Of a stretch of DNA of 64,000 nt, positions 24,438-32,685 are shown piece after piece. The stretch is from positions 1-64,000 of the forward strand of contig CBDFFN010000021.1 of assembly GCA_965246795.1 (NCBI GenBank), read 5' to 3'. The stretch's first letter is position 1, and every line of letters begins with the position of its first letter. The notes beneath the pieces are model-generated. The model did no database searches, had not been told where the DNA came from, and was given only the letters and a program-made list of their open reading frames with translations. Position numbers and translations under genes: made by a program. The DNA is from JAJXWB01 sp965246795 (lineage in GTDB: Bacteria > Pseudomonadota > Alphaproteobacteria > Rhizobiales > Beijerinckiaceae).

Positions 24438-26918
24438 CTACATCGACAGAAAGACGCTGCACTGCGTCGTGTCATTGACGTACGGCCGGTTCGCTGCGCC
24501 GACCATATCGCGGCCGGCGCCTGCGATCACGATCATTGCAACGCAGCTTGTCAGCTTCACATAGGCTTCGTTGGCGAGAGCTTGTTCGTCGTAGATATTG
24601 TTGCCGACGATGGTCCAGCTCGATCCGCGCGTCAGCGAGATCGGGTTGGTATAGCCGACCGCTTCGATCAGATTGTTGGCGATCACGCCACCGACGCAAT
24701 AATCCGTCGTGCCGCTGTTGAACTCGATCGCCGTCGCACCGCCGCATTGCGCCCAGAAACAATTGTCGCGTACGATAATGCCATTGGCATAAACGCGTCC
24801 GTAGACGCCGCGTCGGACACGGTTGAAATGACACCGCTCGACGACGGCGCCGTATCCTTGGAACGGTTGCGCCACGCCATCGCCGCCGAACGACGAATTA
24901 TCTGTGCCGCCAAGAAGGATGCAGTCCTGGTCGGCCGTTGCGGACGTCTTCGTGCTGTGACCCTCGAAGCCGCAGCGCGTAATCATCGGCACGGTGTTGG
25001 TGAACAGCATGAACGGCGTCGTGACGGCGGTCATACCTTTCTGCGTGAAAGTGATGCCATCAGCGACGAATGGCGCCTCGGCGAGGCCGCGTAGCCAGCC
25101 CGTCGCATTGCTGTAGCGGATGTCGAACTGCGTGCCACCAATCGGCGCGCTGGCGGAAGATTTTCCGGAGCGCCATTCGCCAACGCCGCGAAACGCGATG
25201 GGCACACCCTTTGGCGCCGACGATGATCCGTCATAAGGGAGCGTCACCGCCCCATCGAAGCGATAGGTGCCACCATCAAATTGAACGGTGCCGCCACCGA
25301 CCGCGTAAAGCGTCGCGAGCGCCGCATTGAGTGCGGCCGTCATGTCGGAACCGTTCGGCAGGATCGGCGTCGCGAAGGACGCCGCCGCGACGAGGTTCGT
25401 CAATGGCGCGGCACCACCCAACGACAGATAGGTCGTCGGCCAAGACGGCCCGACGTAGGGCCCGTAGAGCCGGCTGTTCGTCGTATCGATCCAGAAGTCG
25501 CCGGCGTTTGCAGTACCGAACGGCGCACCGGCCCCGTTGCGAAGACGCGCGAGCCCCACGCCTGAAAGGAAACTGACGACGCCGCCCGCCGACTGCGCGA
25601 GCGATGCACAATGCATGACGAAGCCGCGATAGTTATACGCCGCGAAGAACGAATCGACTTGCGCGCCTGCCGCCGCCGTTCCATCGGGTGAACCATCTAC
25701 ACCGGGTGCCGGGTCGCAGGTTATGCGGCCGCGCCACGGAAAAGCCGGCTGCGGCGCAACGCCCGACCACGGGTCCGGCAGAGCGTTGTCCGGCCGCACG
25801 TCCATCATGACGAAGGGATAGAGCGTGACCGACAGGCCGCGCGCCTTGAGATCGGCAATAGCCCCGACCACCGACGCATCCGACGGCGTTCCGCCAAACG
25901 TCGCGAAGCCATCGACGAAACTGACGAGCCGTGCCGACGAGCGCGAGAGACCCGCGACCGACCAGTCGTTGCCCGTCGTCGTCTTGAACGTATTGTCGAC
26001 GCGCGGCGCGATCGTACAATGACCCGCACGCAGATCGTCGCCGAACCAGACGACTACGAGCGCAACACTTACGAGATTCGGACAGAGAGCCTGCAGCGCG
26101 TCGATGGAGCCGACCCAGTCACTCTGCGCGAAAAGCTGGTTACGGTTTTCGGCAACCGTCGTGCCCGGCCCCGGCATGCTGACGTGCAGCGTCGGCTCGT
26201 AGCCAAACTCCGTGCCGCCAGGAATGATGTTCACGGCGCGGATCTGCTTGCCGAGCCCATCGACAGGACGCACGACCTCGAAGGTCATCTGCGGAATGCG
26301 GTTACCAAACGGCCCGATCGGCAGCCATTCGAAGACGATATAGGCGAGCCCGCGATAGGCCGGCGCCGTGCCCGGCACCTCCTTCGCAGCGATCAGCGGA
26401 TCTGGCTCCTGATCTTCGGTCCCGTGATAGACGCGATGATTGATCGCAGTGAGGTCAAGCTCCTGCCCGTCCGCCCATACGCGCCGCACGAACGCGATCG
26501 GCCCTTCGCAGAGACCGATGGCAAAACTCGCGGAGTAGGAATAGGTCGTGTCGACACGCACGCTGAGTTGCGGCTGCGGCGCGGATTCGCCGCCTTTGCC
26601 ACCAATGCTCGGCGTGTAGGTCGTGCTCACCTGCTCGAAGAAGCGCGTCGCCCAGATCATCTGGCCGCCGACGCGCGCACGACCATAGACACGCGGGATC
26701 GGCGCGCCTTCCGTCGACGCGATGCCGCCGAGCGAGGTGAGCCGCGGTCCGACCGTCGTGCGGACAGAGATGCCACCGGTTCTGCCCGCACCCGCGCCGC
26801 CGAGGCCGAGCGCGCCGCCGGCAAATGCTCCGCCGAACTGGCCGAGTGCCGTACCGATCGGTCCGCCAAGCGCGCCGCCGACGGCCCCGCCGAGCGTGGT
26901 GAGAACGAGTGATGCCAT
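24438..26918 (-). CDS. Chimeric GTA baseplate hub (gp15 N-terminal part) fused to a tailspike-like beta-helix
   Basis: The protein has 826 aa. Residues 1 to about 445 match the N-terminal region of the RcGTA gp15 hub ('host specificity') protein. They have a Gly-rich membrane-like opening, PRVYGRARVGGQMIWATRF, an FGYEPTLHVSMPGPGTT region and the TIM-barrel-like domain ending RGFVMHCASLAQSAGGV. A canonical gp15 runs on to about 1300 aa. Here the sequence instead switches at about 25570-25590 to a phage-fibre linker (GDFWIDTTNSRLYGP) and a right-handed beta-helix domain (about residues 490-826) with TALNAALATLYAVGGGTVQF, typical of pectate-lyase-like tailspikes. It overlaps none of its neighbours and starts ten bases after the g14 stop. 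The swap suggests a re-targeted receptor-binding tip. Both parts are recognised from family knowledge; the join point is my estimate. Confidence 0.85.
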   Translation of the reverse strand: MASLVLTTLGGAVGGALGGPIGTALGQFGGAFAGGALGLGGAGAGRTGGISVRTTVGPRLTSLGGIASTEGAPIPRVYGRARVGGQMIWATRFFEQVSTTYTPSIGGKGGESAPQPQLSVRVDTTYSYSASFAIGLCEGPIAFVRRVWADGQELDLTAINHRVYHGTEDQEPDPLIAAKEVPGTAPAYRGLAYIVFEWLPIGPFGNRIPQMTFEVVRPVDGLGKQIRAVNIIPGGTEFGYEPTLHVSMPGPGTTVAENRNQLFAQSDWVGSIDALQALCPNLVSVALVVVWFGDDLRAGHCTIAPRVDNTFKTTTGNDWSVAGLSRSSARLVSFVDGFATFGGTPSDASVVGAIADLKARGLSVTLYPFVMMDVRPDNALPDPWSGVAPQPAFPWRGRITCDPAPGVDGSPDGTAAAGAQVDSFFAAYNYRGFVMHCASLAQSAGGVVSFLSGVGLARLRNGAGAPFGTANAGDFWIDTTNSRLYGPYVGPSWPTTYLSLGGAAPLTNLVAAASFATPILPNGSDMTAALNAALATLYAVGGGTVQFDGGTYRFDGAVTLPYDGSSSAPKGVPIAFRGVGEWRSGKSSASAPIGGTQFDIRYSNATGWLRGLAEAPFVADGITFTQKGMTAVTTPFMLFTNTVPMITRCGFEGHSTKTSATADQDCILLGGTDNSSFGGDGVAQPFQGYGAVVERCHFNRVRRGVYGRVYANGIIVRDNCFWAQCGGATAIEFNSGTTDYCVGGVIANNLIEAVGYTNPISLTRGSSWTIVGNNIYDEQALANEAYVKLTSCVAMIVIAGAGRDMVGAANRPYVNDTTQCSVFLSM

Positions 26919-26927
26919 GCGTGGTCC

Positions 26928-27359
26928 TCAGCCGACGCCGGGAAATGCGAAGGCTGCAACAATGCGCCGCCGCCAGAACGGTATGATCGCGACTTCTGCC
27001 ACGCAGGCACGCTCGTGCGCGTGGATCATACGCGCTGGGCCACTCGCGATCGCGACGTGTTTCGCCGGCACGCCATCGCGAAAGCGAAAGAGGAGAACGT
27101 CCCCTACTTGCCACTCATCGTTCGGCACTGGCACGAAATGCGCCGCGCCGATCGCGAGCAGTGTCTCGTCGCCACCAGCTTCCGCCCAATCCTGCGAATA
27201 GGGTCGCATCGGCTCGGGCTCCGGCCCGATGAGCTCACGCCAAACACCACGCACGAGGCCAAGACAATCGCAGCCGACACCAGGCAGTGACGCCTGGTGC
27301 TGGTATGGCGTCCCCAGCCATTCTCGCGCCGCATCGACGATGTCGGTGCGCGCGATCAC
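26928..27359 (-). CDS. GTA gp14: NlpC/P60 cell-wall peptidase
   Basis: The 143-aa protein is an NlpC/P60 cysteine peptidase with the catalytic Cys in GCDCLGLVRGV, a His in AKHVAIASG and a further His in MIHAHERA. It matches RcGTA ORFg14, a tail-tip peptidase thought to open the recipient's peptidoglycan. The GTG start overlaps the g13 stop (GTGA). Length and active site look intact. Confidence 0.93.
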   Translation of the reverse strand: MIARTDIVDAAREWLGTPYQHQASLPGVGCDCLGLVRGVWRELIGPEPEPMRPYSQDWAEAGGDETLLAIGAAHFVPVPNDEWQVGDVLLFRFRDGVPAKHVAIASGPARMIHAHERACVAEVAIIPFWRRRIVAAFAFPGVG

Positions 27360-28249
27360 GAGAACAGGCTCCCGCCATCCATCGCGAGCCCGCGCGTATT
27401 CGGATAGGACAGCAATACGTCATTGCCGGGCATGTGCGGGAAGCCGCGAAAGTTTGCGATATTGTTGAAGCGGTCGCAGCAGGTTTCTGGCGCCTTGTCG
27501 CAACCGGCCGTGACCGCGACATGATCGCCCGGGGCGAGCATGCCAATCAGTGTGCCGTTCGCAGCAAGCATTTCGGCGCCTGTCGTTTGCGTATGCGTGC
27601 GCACCGCGATCGATACGCCGGCATGCGCACCGCTTGTCACTGTGAAACGACCACCGGCAAAAAAGCCTTGCGGAAACTCACCCGCAAGATGCACGAGCGC
27701 GGCCGATGCGCCTTGCGTCGAAAGCACTGTACCGGTCGTCGAGAAAGCGGGATCGGCAAGATCGACGTTGCATCTGGCATCGCCGAGATCGGCGGAACAG
27801 GCGCGCTGGAAGCGCCGGCCACGCTCCTCGTCGAAGCGATGCGCGAGCGAGCGGAGTTCGGCGACGAAGGAATGTTCCGACCGGCGCACCTCACCGATAA
27901 CGGCAATATCCATCAACAGGCGGTCCGATGGATTGCGCCAGTCGACAGTCCAGATTTCGACACTCGCATCGTCATAGAGGCCCGCCGAAAGATCCGCTTC
28001 CGTCAGGCTTTGCGAATTGAACGCGCCCTGGACATCGCCGCCGTGCACGGCGAGGCCAAGCGCGACATGCGCCTGCGATGCATCGAGGCCCGTCGCGGCC
28101 AGACAAAGCGTTCCGTCGAGCATCACGTCGCGATCATGGTCCGTGAAGCCGATGATCGCGCCATCGTGCCGGCGCAGCCGCCAGCAATGACAGAGCGTCG
28201 TCGCTTCGGACTGCAGCGATGCTGCGAAAGATGGCGACAGGCTGCGCAT
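27356..28249 (-). CDS. GTA gp13: DUF2163 baseplate protein with C-terminal phage BR0599-type domain
   Basis: The 297-aa product has the DUF2163 opening LCHCWRLRRHDGAIIGFTDHDRD and the C-terminal motif DHVAVTAGCDKAPETCCDRF, followed by NIANFRGFPHMPGND, as in RcGTA ORFg13. Several conserved Cys (ACSADLGDARC, GCDKAPETCC) could hold an iron-sulfur cluster or zinc at the tail tip, as proposed for the family. It starts two bases after the g12 stop. The gene is complete. Confidence 0.93.
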   Translation of the reverse strand: MRSLSPSFAASLQSEATTLCHCWRLRRHDGAIIGFTDHDRDVMLDGTLCLAATGLDASQAHVALGLAVHGGDVQGAFNSQSLTEADLSAGLYDDASVEIWTVDWRNPSDRLLMDIAVIGEVRRSEHSFVAELRSLAHRFDEERGRRFQRACSADLGDARCNVDLADPAFSTTGTVLSTQGASAALVHLAGEFPQGFFAGGRFTVTSGAHAGVSIAVRTHTQTTGAEMLAANGTLIGMLAPGDHVAVTAGCDKAPETCCDRFNNIANFRGFPHMPGNDVLLSYPNTRGLAMDGGSLFS

Positions 28250-28251
28250 GG

Positions 28252-28880
28252 TCAGGCCTTGATCTCGATGACGGGAATGTTCGGTATTTCGCCGGCATCA
28301 AAGGCCGAGTGGTCGATCTCGAGAAAATCCGTGTCGAACCGCACGGGCACGTCGAAACGGAAACCGGCCGTCACCGCGATGCCGCTCGCAGACGCGACTG
28401 CCAATACGATCGCGCCGCTGGTCGCATCGAGCGTGAAACCGCTCGTCTCGACGCCGGCAAGCGCGACACGCACGCTGCCGACGACTGGCTTGGTGATCGC
28501 GCGCACGTAAGGCGCGAATTGCGAGCCGTAGGTCTTCGTCAATGCGAATGTCGTCGCAACGCCGTCGCCCTGCCCGAGTGTCTGGTCCAATGGCGTAACC
28601 GACGCACCCGGCATTGCCGATGAATGGTCGGCACGATCGCGCCAGCGAAAGCCGTATAGCCGCCCACGGCGCTCCTCGAAGAAGGCGACGACCTGCGACA
28701 GATCGGCGAGCGTCTTCACGCCGAAGCCCGCCAGCCAGCGTCGTCGCGAGTCCGCCCAACGCGCATTGCGGCTCTCGCGGTCGAGCCAAGCGTTACGACC
28801 TCGGTGCGCCGCTCCGGCCCGCCGCGTGCGCCGAGCGCGACGTCGAGCGGAAACAGCGTGTCGTGAAATCCTGTCGTCAT
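28252..28880 (-). pseudogene. GTA gp12 (DUF2460 distal tail protein) with a one-base deletion
   Basis: From ATG 28880 the product opens as the family does (FHDTLFPLDVALGARGGPERR), then loses frame after VVTLGS. In the neighbouring frame the family sequence resumes as DRESRNARWADSRRRW and continues to the stop (KTLADLSQVVAFFEERRGRL). The tract is 629 bases. One added base near 28780 would give 209 aa, the normal DUF2460 length. Only an internal ATG fragment is open as it stands. The remaining sequence is undamaged, so the shift is either recent or a base-calling error. The stop of g11 directly abuts its start codon. Confidence 0.85.
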
Positions 28881-29480
28881 CTAAAGTGCTCGCTGACCGC
28901 GCGCGACCGCCCGCGCCAACGCGCTAGCGATCTGAGTTTCGGAACGCCGGAAGCTCTCTGCGTCGGTCGCTGTGATGTTCACGCTGACGTTAACCGGCCG
29001 ACCGCCACCGCCTTGCGCGGCGATGCCGAGCTGCCCGTTCGGTCCGCGCGCCAAAGGCACGATCGCCTCTGCGCCACGTTCGCCCATAAGGCCAACCGAT
29101 CCGCCGGCGCCGAAAAACGTTGGACTTGCGACGATGCCGCCGTTCGCGAAGGGCGCGACAAAAGTCTCGCCGCTCGATCCGCCGCCGAAGCCCGTGAAAC
29201 CGCCGAGGATCGACGAAAATCCGGATTGCAACGGACCCGACAAGGATTGCGCAAGAACCTGTGCAAGCGCGGCCGTGACACCTTGCAAGGTCGATGCGAA
29301 CTGGCGGCTATTGACCGTCGCGCCTGCAAAGAGATTCGACAGCGAATGCGACACGTTTTGTGCCGACAGGTTGATACCATCGAGCGTGCCGCGGACGGAT
29401 TCGAGATCCAGCGAGACGAATGGCGCGACCGACACATTCTGCAGATCGGTCGCACTCGACGAGCGGCGCGTGCTGGCCAT
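28881..29480 (-). CDS. GTA gp11: short tail tape-measure protein
   Basis: The 199-aa product matches the unusually short tape measure of RcGTA-type particles, which make short siphovirus-like tails. It has an N-terminal helical region (SLDLESVRGTLDGINL), a Gly-rich hydrophobic middle (SILGGFTGFGGGSSGETFV) and the C-terminal FANGGIVASPTFFG...MGERGAEAIVPL motif common to tape measures. The ATG 29480 was preferred to the upstream 29498 because it gives the usual MASTRR-like opening. The gene is complete. Confidence 0.9.
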   Translation of the reverse strand: MASTRRSSSATDLQNVSVAPFVSLDLESVRGTLDGINLSAQNVSHSLSNLFAGATVNSRQFASTLQGVTAALAQVLAQSLSGPLQSGFSSILGGFTGFGGGSSGETFVAPFANGGIVASPTFFGAGGSVGLMGERGAEAIVPLARGPNGQLGIAAQGGGGRPVNVSVNITATDAESFRRSETQIASALARAVARGQRAL

Positions 29481-29494
29481 CGTGATCCTTTGTT

Positions 29495-29701
29495 TCAATC
29501 GGGATAAGCGCGCATAAGGTTTTCGAGCGATGCACGTGTCGTCGTCTCGCCGCGGCCGAAGACGCCGGCGGCGGCATGTTCCAATTCGTGTGGCGTCATG
29601 CGCCAGAACGCATCCGGAGAAAGCCGCAGAATGCCCAAACCGAGCCGCATCGCATCACCCCACGGAAATTTTTCGCGAGACGCGGATGCGGACGGTTTCA
29701 C
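29495..29701 (-). CDS. GTA gp10.1: tail assembly chaperone (rcc01693 family)
   Basis: The 68-aa product from a GTG start has the rcc01693/TIGR02216 pattern: FPWGDAMRLGLGILRLSPDAFWRMTPHELEHA. The family assists tail-tube assembly around the tape measure. It lies five bases after the g10 stop and before the tape measure, exactly its place in canonical GTA clusters. Complete. Confidence 0.88.
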   Translation of the reverse strand: MKPSASASREKFPWGDAMRLGLGILRLSPDAFWRMTPHELEHAAAGVFGRGETTTRASLENLMRAYPD

Positions 29702-29706
29702 GGCTC

Positions 29707-30054
29707 CTACGGCATCGGAGGGTTTTCGCTCTTGCGCACCTCCTGCGCCGATCCGAACGTGGCGGCGACGAGATCGGCCGCGACGCGTACTGCGCCGGCG
29801 AGGCCGTCGTCGAAGCTCATCGCGGCGACATCTTCGTTCGTAACCGCTTGGCCGCCGCCACGCAGACCGCAGGCGATTAGCCTCAACACATCACGTGCGG
29901 ACAAATGCCCCGTCCCGAAACGCTGCGCGAGCGCGACCAGATCGTCGGCACCGAACGCATCCTCGAGTTCGGCGAGCGCGCCGAGCGTGAGACAAAGCTT
30001 CCGTGGTACGCCGTCGATGATGGCTTCGATCTCGCCGCGATGACGATTCGCCAT
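29707..30054 (-). CDS. GTA gp10: gene transfer agent family protein (tail chaperone region)
   Basis: The 115-aa product has the small GTA-specific family pattern NRHRGEIEAIIDGVPRKL and LTLGALAELEDAFGADDLV, ending in a variable tail. In RcGTA this gene (ORFg10) lies between the major tail protein and the tail chaperone. The ATG 30054 gives the normal N-terminus, although the frame is open upstream through g9. Complete. Confidence 0.9.
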   Translation of the reverse strand: MANRHRGEIEAIIDGVPRKLCLTLGALAELEDAFGADDLVALAQRFGTGHLSARDVLRLIACGLRGGGQAVTNEDVAAMSFDDGLAGAVRVAADLVAATFGSAQEVRKSENPPMP

Positions 30055-30059
30055 GCCGC

Positions 30060-30470
30060 TCACGCCGCCGCGAAGGTCAGCGCACCGGCGGAATCGAGCG
30101 CGATGTCGAACGTGACTTCGGCATTGTATTCGCCGCGCCAATCGAGTGCCGAAATCTGGAACGGCCCGGCGATGGTCCCGAAGCCAGGCACGACGATCTG
30201 CCAAGCGCGGATGCTGCCGGCGAAGAAAACGCTTTGCAGCAGCGTATCCGATGCCGCACTCTTGAAAATACCCGTGCCCGCGATCGACGCGCGCATTATG
30301 CCTGCACCGCCGAGAAGCTCGCGCCACCGACCCGCGGATTCGGAATCCGTCGCATCAACCGTGCCGGCGTTGAGTGCCAGGCGTCGCGTCCGCAATCCCG
30401 CCACGGTGACGAACGTGCCAGTCCCGTTGTCGACCTTCAGGAGAAGGTCCTTGCCTTTCTGCGCTGCCAT
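30060..30470 (-). CDS. GTA gp9: major tail tube protein
   Basis: The 136-aa protein belongs to the TP901-1-type major tail proteins (MAAQKGKDLLLKVDNGTG, VDATDSESAGRWRELLGG, and a C-terminal YNAEVTFDIALDSAGAL). It forms the tail tube. It starts eight bases after the g8 stop. Length matches RcGTA ORFg9 and no damage is seen. Confidence 0.93.
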   Translation of the reverse strand: MAAQKGKDLLLKVDNGTGTFVTVAGLRTRRLALNAGTVDATDSESAGRWRELLGGAGIMRASIAGTGIFKSAASDTLLQSVFFAGSIRAWQIVVPGFGTIAGPFQISALDWRGEYNAEVTFDIALDSAGALTFAAA

Positions 30471-30478
30471 GTTGACTC

Positions 30479-30892
30479 CTAGCTGTCGGTTTCCGTCGTC
30501 GCGCGAAACCGCAAATTGGCGCGCGCGAAGCGGCCGGTGCTGTCGCGGCGCGTTTCGAGCTGCACGAAGCGCAGATCGACGAGATGCGCGCCGGACAAAG
30601 TCAGCGGCGCTTCGTCCAGAAGTTCGATGATCCGCTCAGCGATCTGTAGCGCTTCGCGTACGCCGCGCTGCGTCGACCAGACGGACAGAGTGAAAATCTG
30701 CTCCGCGCCGCGCGACAGCGTGGCGGACCAGTCGCGCCATTGCGTGTCGGCAAAAATCACGTAAGGCGTCGGCGTGCCTGACGGCGCATCGTCGAACACC
30801 TTTGCGCCGCCGAGCTGCGAGGCCAGCGTCGGGTCCGCGAGTAGCGTCGCACGGATCGCGCGTCGCAGGATCGTGACGGGCGCGGTCGTCAT
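30479..30892 (-). CDS. GTA gp8: tail terminator/DUF3168 protein
   Basis: The 137-aa product has the DUF3168 pattern ILRRAIRATLLADPTLASQL, GAKVFDDAPSGTPTPYVIF and a C-terminal RFRATTET. Proteins of this family cap the tail at the head-tail joint. The ATG 30892 overlaps what would be the natural stop of g7 (ATGA). Complete. Confidence 0.9.
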   Translation of the reverse strand: MTTAPVTILRRAIRATLLADPTLASQLGGAKVFDDAPSGTPTPYVIFADTQWRDWSATLSRGAEQIFTLSVWSTQRGVREALQIAERIIELLDEAPLTLSGAHLVDLRFVQLETRRDSTGRFARANLRFRATTETDS

Positions 30893-31235
30893 GGCAAAAC
30901 CCTGATGGTGCGAATTCCTCGCAACGGCACAAAAGAAAGCGCCCTTGCGCATCCGCGTGTGTTACGGCGCGGATCAGCAGCGCGCGTTCACCGAGTTTGA
31001 AGCGCATGCCGTTCGCGATGTCCGCCCGCTTGCGGATCGTGACGCGGTGCGAGATCGCGACCTCGATCGCGCCGGCGGTGAAGTTCTCGTCGCCCGAAAC
31101 GGCAACGATTTCACCCCAGAGCGCCGCGACAGGCGTCCAGGCGCGGGAGAAGCCGCCAGATTCGTCGGACGTGTCGATCGGTGACTCGAGCTGCAGCCGT
31201 GCACGCAACGCGACAATGTCCGGTAGCTGGCTCAT
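30889..31235 (-). pseudogene. GTA gp7 (head-tail adaptor) with a probable one-base deletion near its 3' end
   Basis: The first about 108 residues match phage head-tail adaptors (RLQLESPIDTSDESGGFSRA, WGEIVAVSGDENFTAGAIE, RFLLCRCEE). After CEE the frame misses a stop and stays open through g8 to 30636, giving a 199-aa product whose last 90 residues are g8 read out of frame. If one base is restored near 30915, the protein ends at 30889 after 115 aa with a TGA overlapping the g8 ATG, which is the normal size and arrangement. So the extension is probably an accident. As it stands a fused 199-aa protein would be made. The start overlaps the g6 stop (ATGA). Confidence 0.75.
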
Positions 31236-31837
31236 GCGAGCCTCGGCCGGCGAAACGGTGCGATCAGCGAGTGGATTGCGCCGCGCGTCATTTCGGGCGT
31301 CGGCTCCACGCCGTCGCCCCGATTTTCATAGAGTCGCGCGACCAGCATCAGGATTGCTTGACGCAACGCTTGCGGCACATCCGCCGGCGCGCCAACGCCG
31401 ACGATAACGTCGACTTCGATGCCGCCACGTGTCTGGCCGGGCGATGGAGGCGCAACGATGAAATCGATCCAGCGATCCTCTGGCGGTCCGCGCAGCACGT
31501 AACTCGCGGGCGCCATCACCTGAGGCGCGCCGCCCGCATCGTAGACGCGGATAGCGGTGATGCTTGCAATGGGCGCAAGCGGAAGCGTCATCATGGCGTT
31601 TCCGGGCGGCGCAACAGAGCAGAAGCCTGTCGGGACAGTCGGCCAATCGTCCAACGTCAGCCGCCACGTCTGCGTCACGAACAATCGAGATGTGTGGACT
31701 TCGATTGCGGCGCGTGCGCTCGAAATCAGCGCCGTGACGATGTCGTCTTCGTCGCTCGTATCAAGCCGCAGCCAGGCCTTCGCCTCGGCGAGCGAAACCG
31801 GCTCGCTCGCGGGCGGCACAAGACACATGACTTGCAT
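31232..31837 (-). CDS. GTA gp6: head-tail connector
   Basis: The 201-aa product has the connector family pattern PVSLAEAKAWLRLDTSDEDD, ALISSARAAIEVHTSRLFV and a central WRLTLDDWP. The ATG 31837 was chosen for its GGAG ribosome binding site six bases upstream, although the frame is open further and an ATG exists at 31858. The upstream neighbour on the same strand should be the capsid gene, but a divergently oriented protease gene intervenes. The stop overlaps g7 (ATGA). Complete. Confidence 0.9.
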   Translation of the reverse strand: MQVMCLVPPASEPVSLAEAKAWLRLDTSDEDDIVTALISSARAAIEVHTSRLFVTQTWRLTLDDWPTVPTGFCSVAPPGNAMMTLPLAPIASITAIRVYDAGGAPQVMAPASYVLRGPPEDRWIDFIVAPPSPGQTRGGIEVDVIVGVGAPADVPQALRQAILMLVARLYENRGDGVEPTPEMTRGAIHSLIAPFRRPRLA

Positions 31838-31888
31838 GAAAGTCTCCGGATTTGTCATTGGCGTGACGCGCGTGGCAGGAAGCGCGCG

Positions 31889-32602
31889 ATGCAACGCCTC
31901 CTCACGATCCTCGCGCTTCTCGTGATCACGGCCGGCGATGTGACGCCGGCTGCCGCCATCGTCGGGCGCACGCGCGATACGACGAACGCGTCGATCGTGA
32001 TGGTGCTCGGCCGCAGCGCGGGCGGCGCGGGCTTTTGCTCCGGTGTCGTACTGTCGCCGAATGCCGTGCTCACTGCCGCGCATTGCGCGCGAAGCGCCGC
32101 CGACACGCGTGTCCACTTTAAGGATGCAGGCGGCTCACCGGTATTGCTCGATGTGACGCGCGTCGAGCGTCATCCGGGCTTCACCAGCGACGCAGTTGCG
32201 AAACGTGCGCGGTCCGTCGATCTCGCAATCGTCGTAACGCGCCAGACGCTGCCGTCATCATTTTCGCCAGCGTCCCTTGTATCGGCGAGCGCGTCGATCG
32301 GCGCGCCTTTCAGCATTGCCGGTTTTGGTGTCGCTGCCGAAGGCGCAGCGTCCACCGGCGGCACCTTGCGCACCGCCGATGTCGCGTTGCGCTCGCCTCT
32401 CTCCAATTTGTTGCTTTGGCTCGCCGGCGATGGGGGCGCCTGCACCGGCGATTCTGGCGGCCCGGTGCTTGATCGCACCGGCGCCGTCGTCGGCATCATC
32501 GCTTACGCCGAGGGTGCTGGCGGTAAGGGCTGCGGCGCGCTTACGCAAGCGGTGCGAGTCGCGCCGTATCTGGACTGGATCGAGCGGATGAGCGGGCAGT
32601 GA
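31889..32602 (+). CDS. Secreted trypsin-like (S1) serine protease, inserted against the GTA cluster
   Basis: The 237-aa protein has a signal peptide (residues 1 to about 23, ending PAAA) and a chymotrypsin fold with all three catalytic residues: His65 (TAAHC), Asp111 (SVDLAIV) and Ser189 (GDSGGP). An Asn-Ala-Val stretch precedes the His. An AGGA site precedes the ATG at 31889. It lies on the plus strand between the minus-strand capsid remnant and g6, the only gene of this direction in the block. A TTCCCGC-type repeat follows its stop. Function could be defence, processing or chance cargo; nothing in the sequence links it to particle assembly. Confidence 0.9.
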   Translation: MQRLLTILALLVITAGDVTPAAAIVGRTRDTTNASIVMVLGRSAGGAGFCSGVVLSPNAVLTAAHCARSAADTRVHFKDAGGSPVLLDVTRVERHPGFTSDAVAKRARSVDLAIVVTRQTLPSSFSPASLVSASASIGAPFSIAGFGVAAEGAASTGGTLRTADVALRSPLSNLLLWLAGDGGACTGDSGGPVLDRTGAVVGIIAYAEGAGGKGCGALTQAVRVAPYLDWIERMSGQ

Positions 32603-32606
32603 CGTT

Positions 32607-32674
32607 GTCATTCCCGTGAAAGCGGGAATCCAGAAGATGGATTCCGGATCGACCTCACGGCCGTCCGGAATGAC
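32607..32674. repeat. Palindromic intergenic repeat (TTCCCGC family), copy 1
   Basis: The element begins GTCATTCC and ends GGAATGAC, with an inner hairpin TTCCCGTGAAAGCGGGAA next to the left end. It starts four bases after the protease stop. A related copy lies at 34521-34589. Elements of this kind, with the CATTCCCGC...GCGGGAATG core, are common in alphaproteobacterial intergenic regions. Together the two copies bracket the damaged portal, protease and capsid genes. Confidence 0.8.
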
Positions 32675-32685
32675 AGGCGGCCAGA

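Noticed and set aside
26019..26912. A 297-codon plus-strand frame opposite the hub-tailspike gene
   Set aside because: The minus-strand protein matches GTA gp15; the plus-strand frame has no domain and no ribosome binding site.
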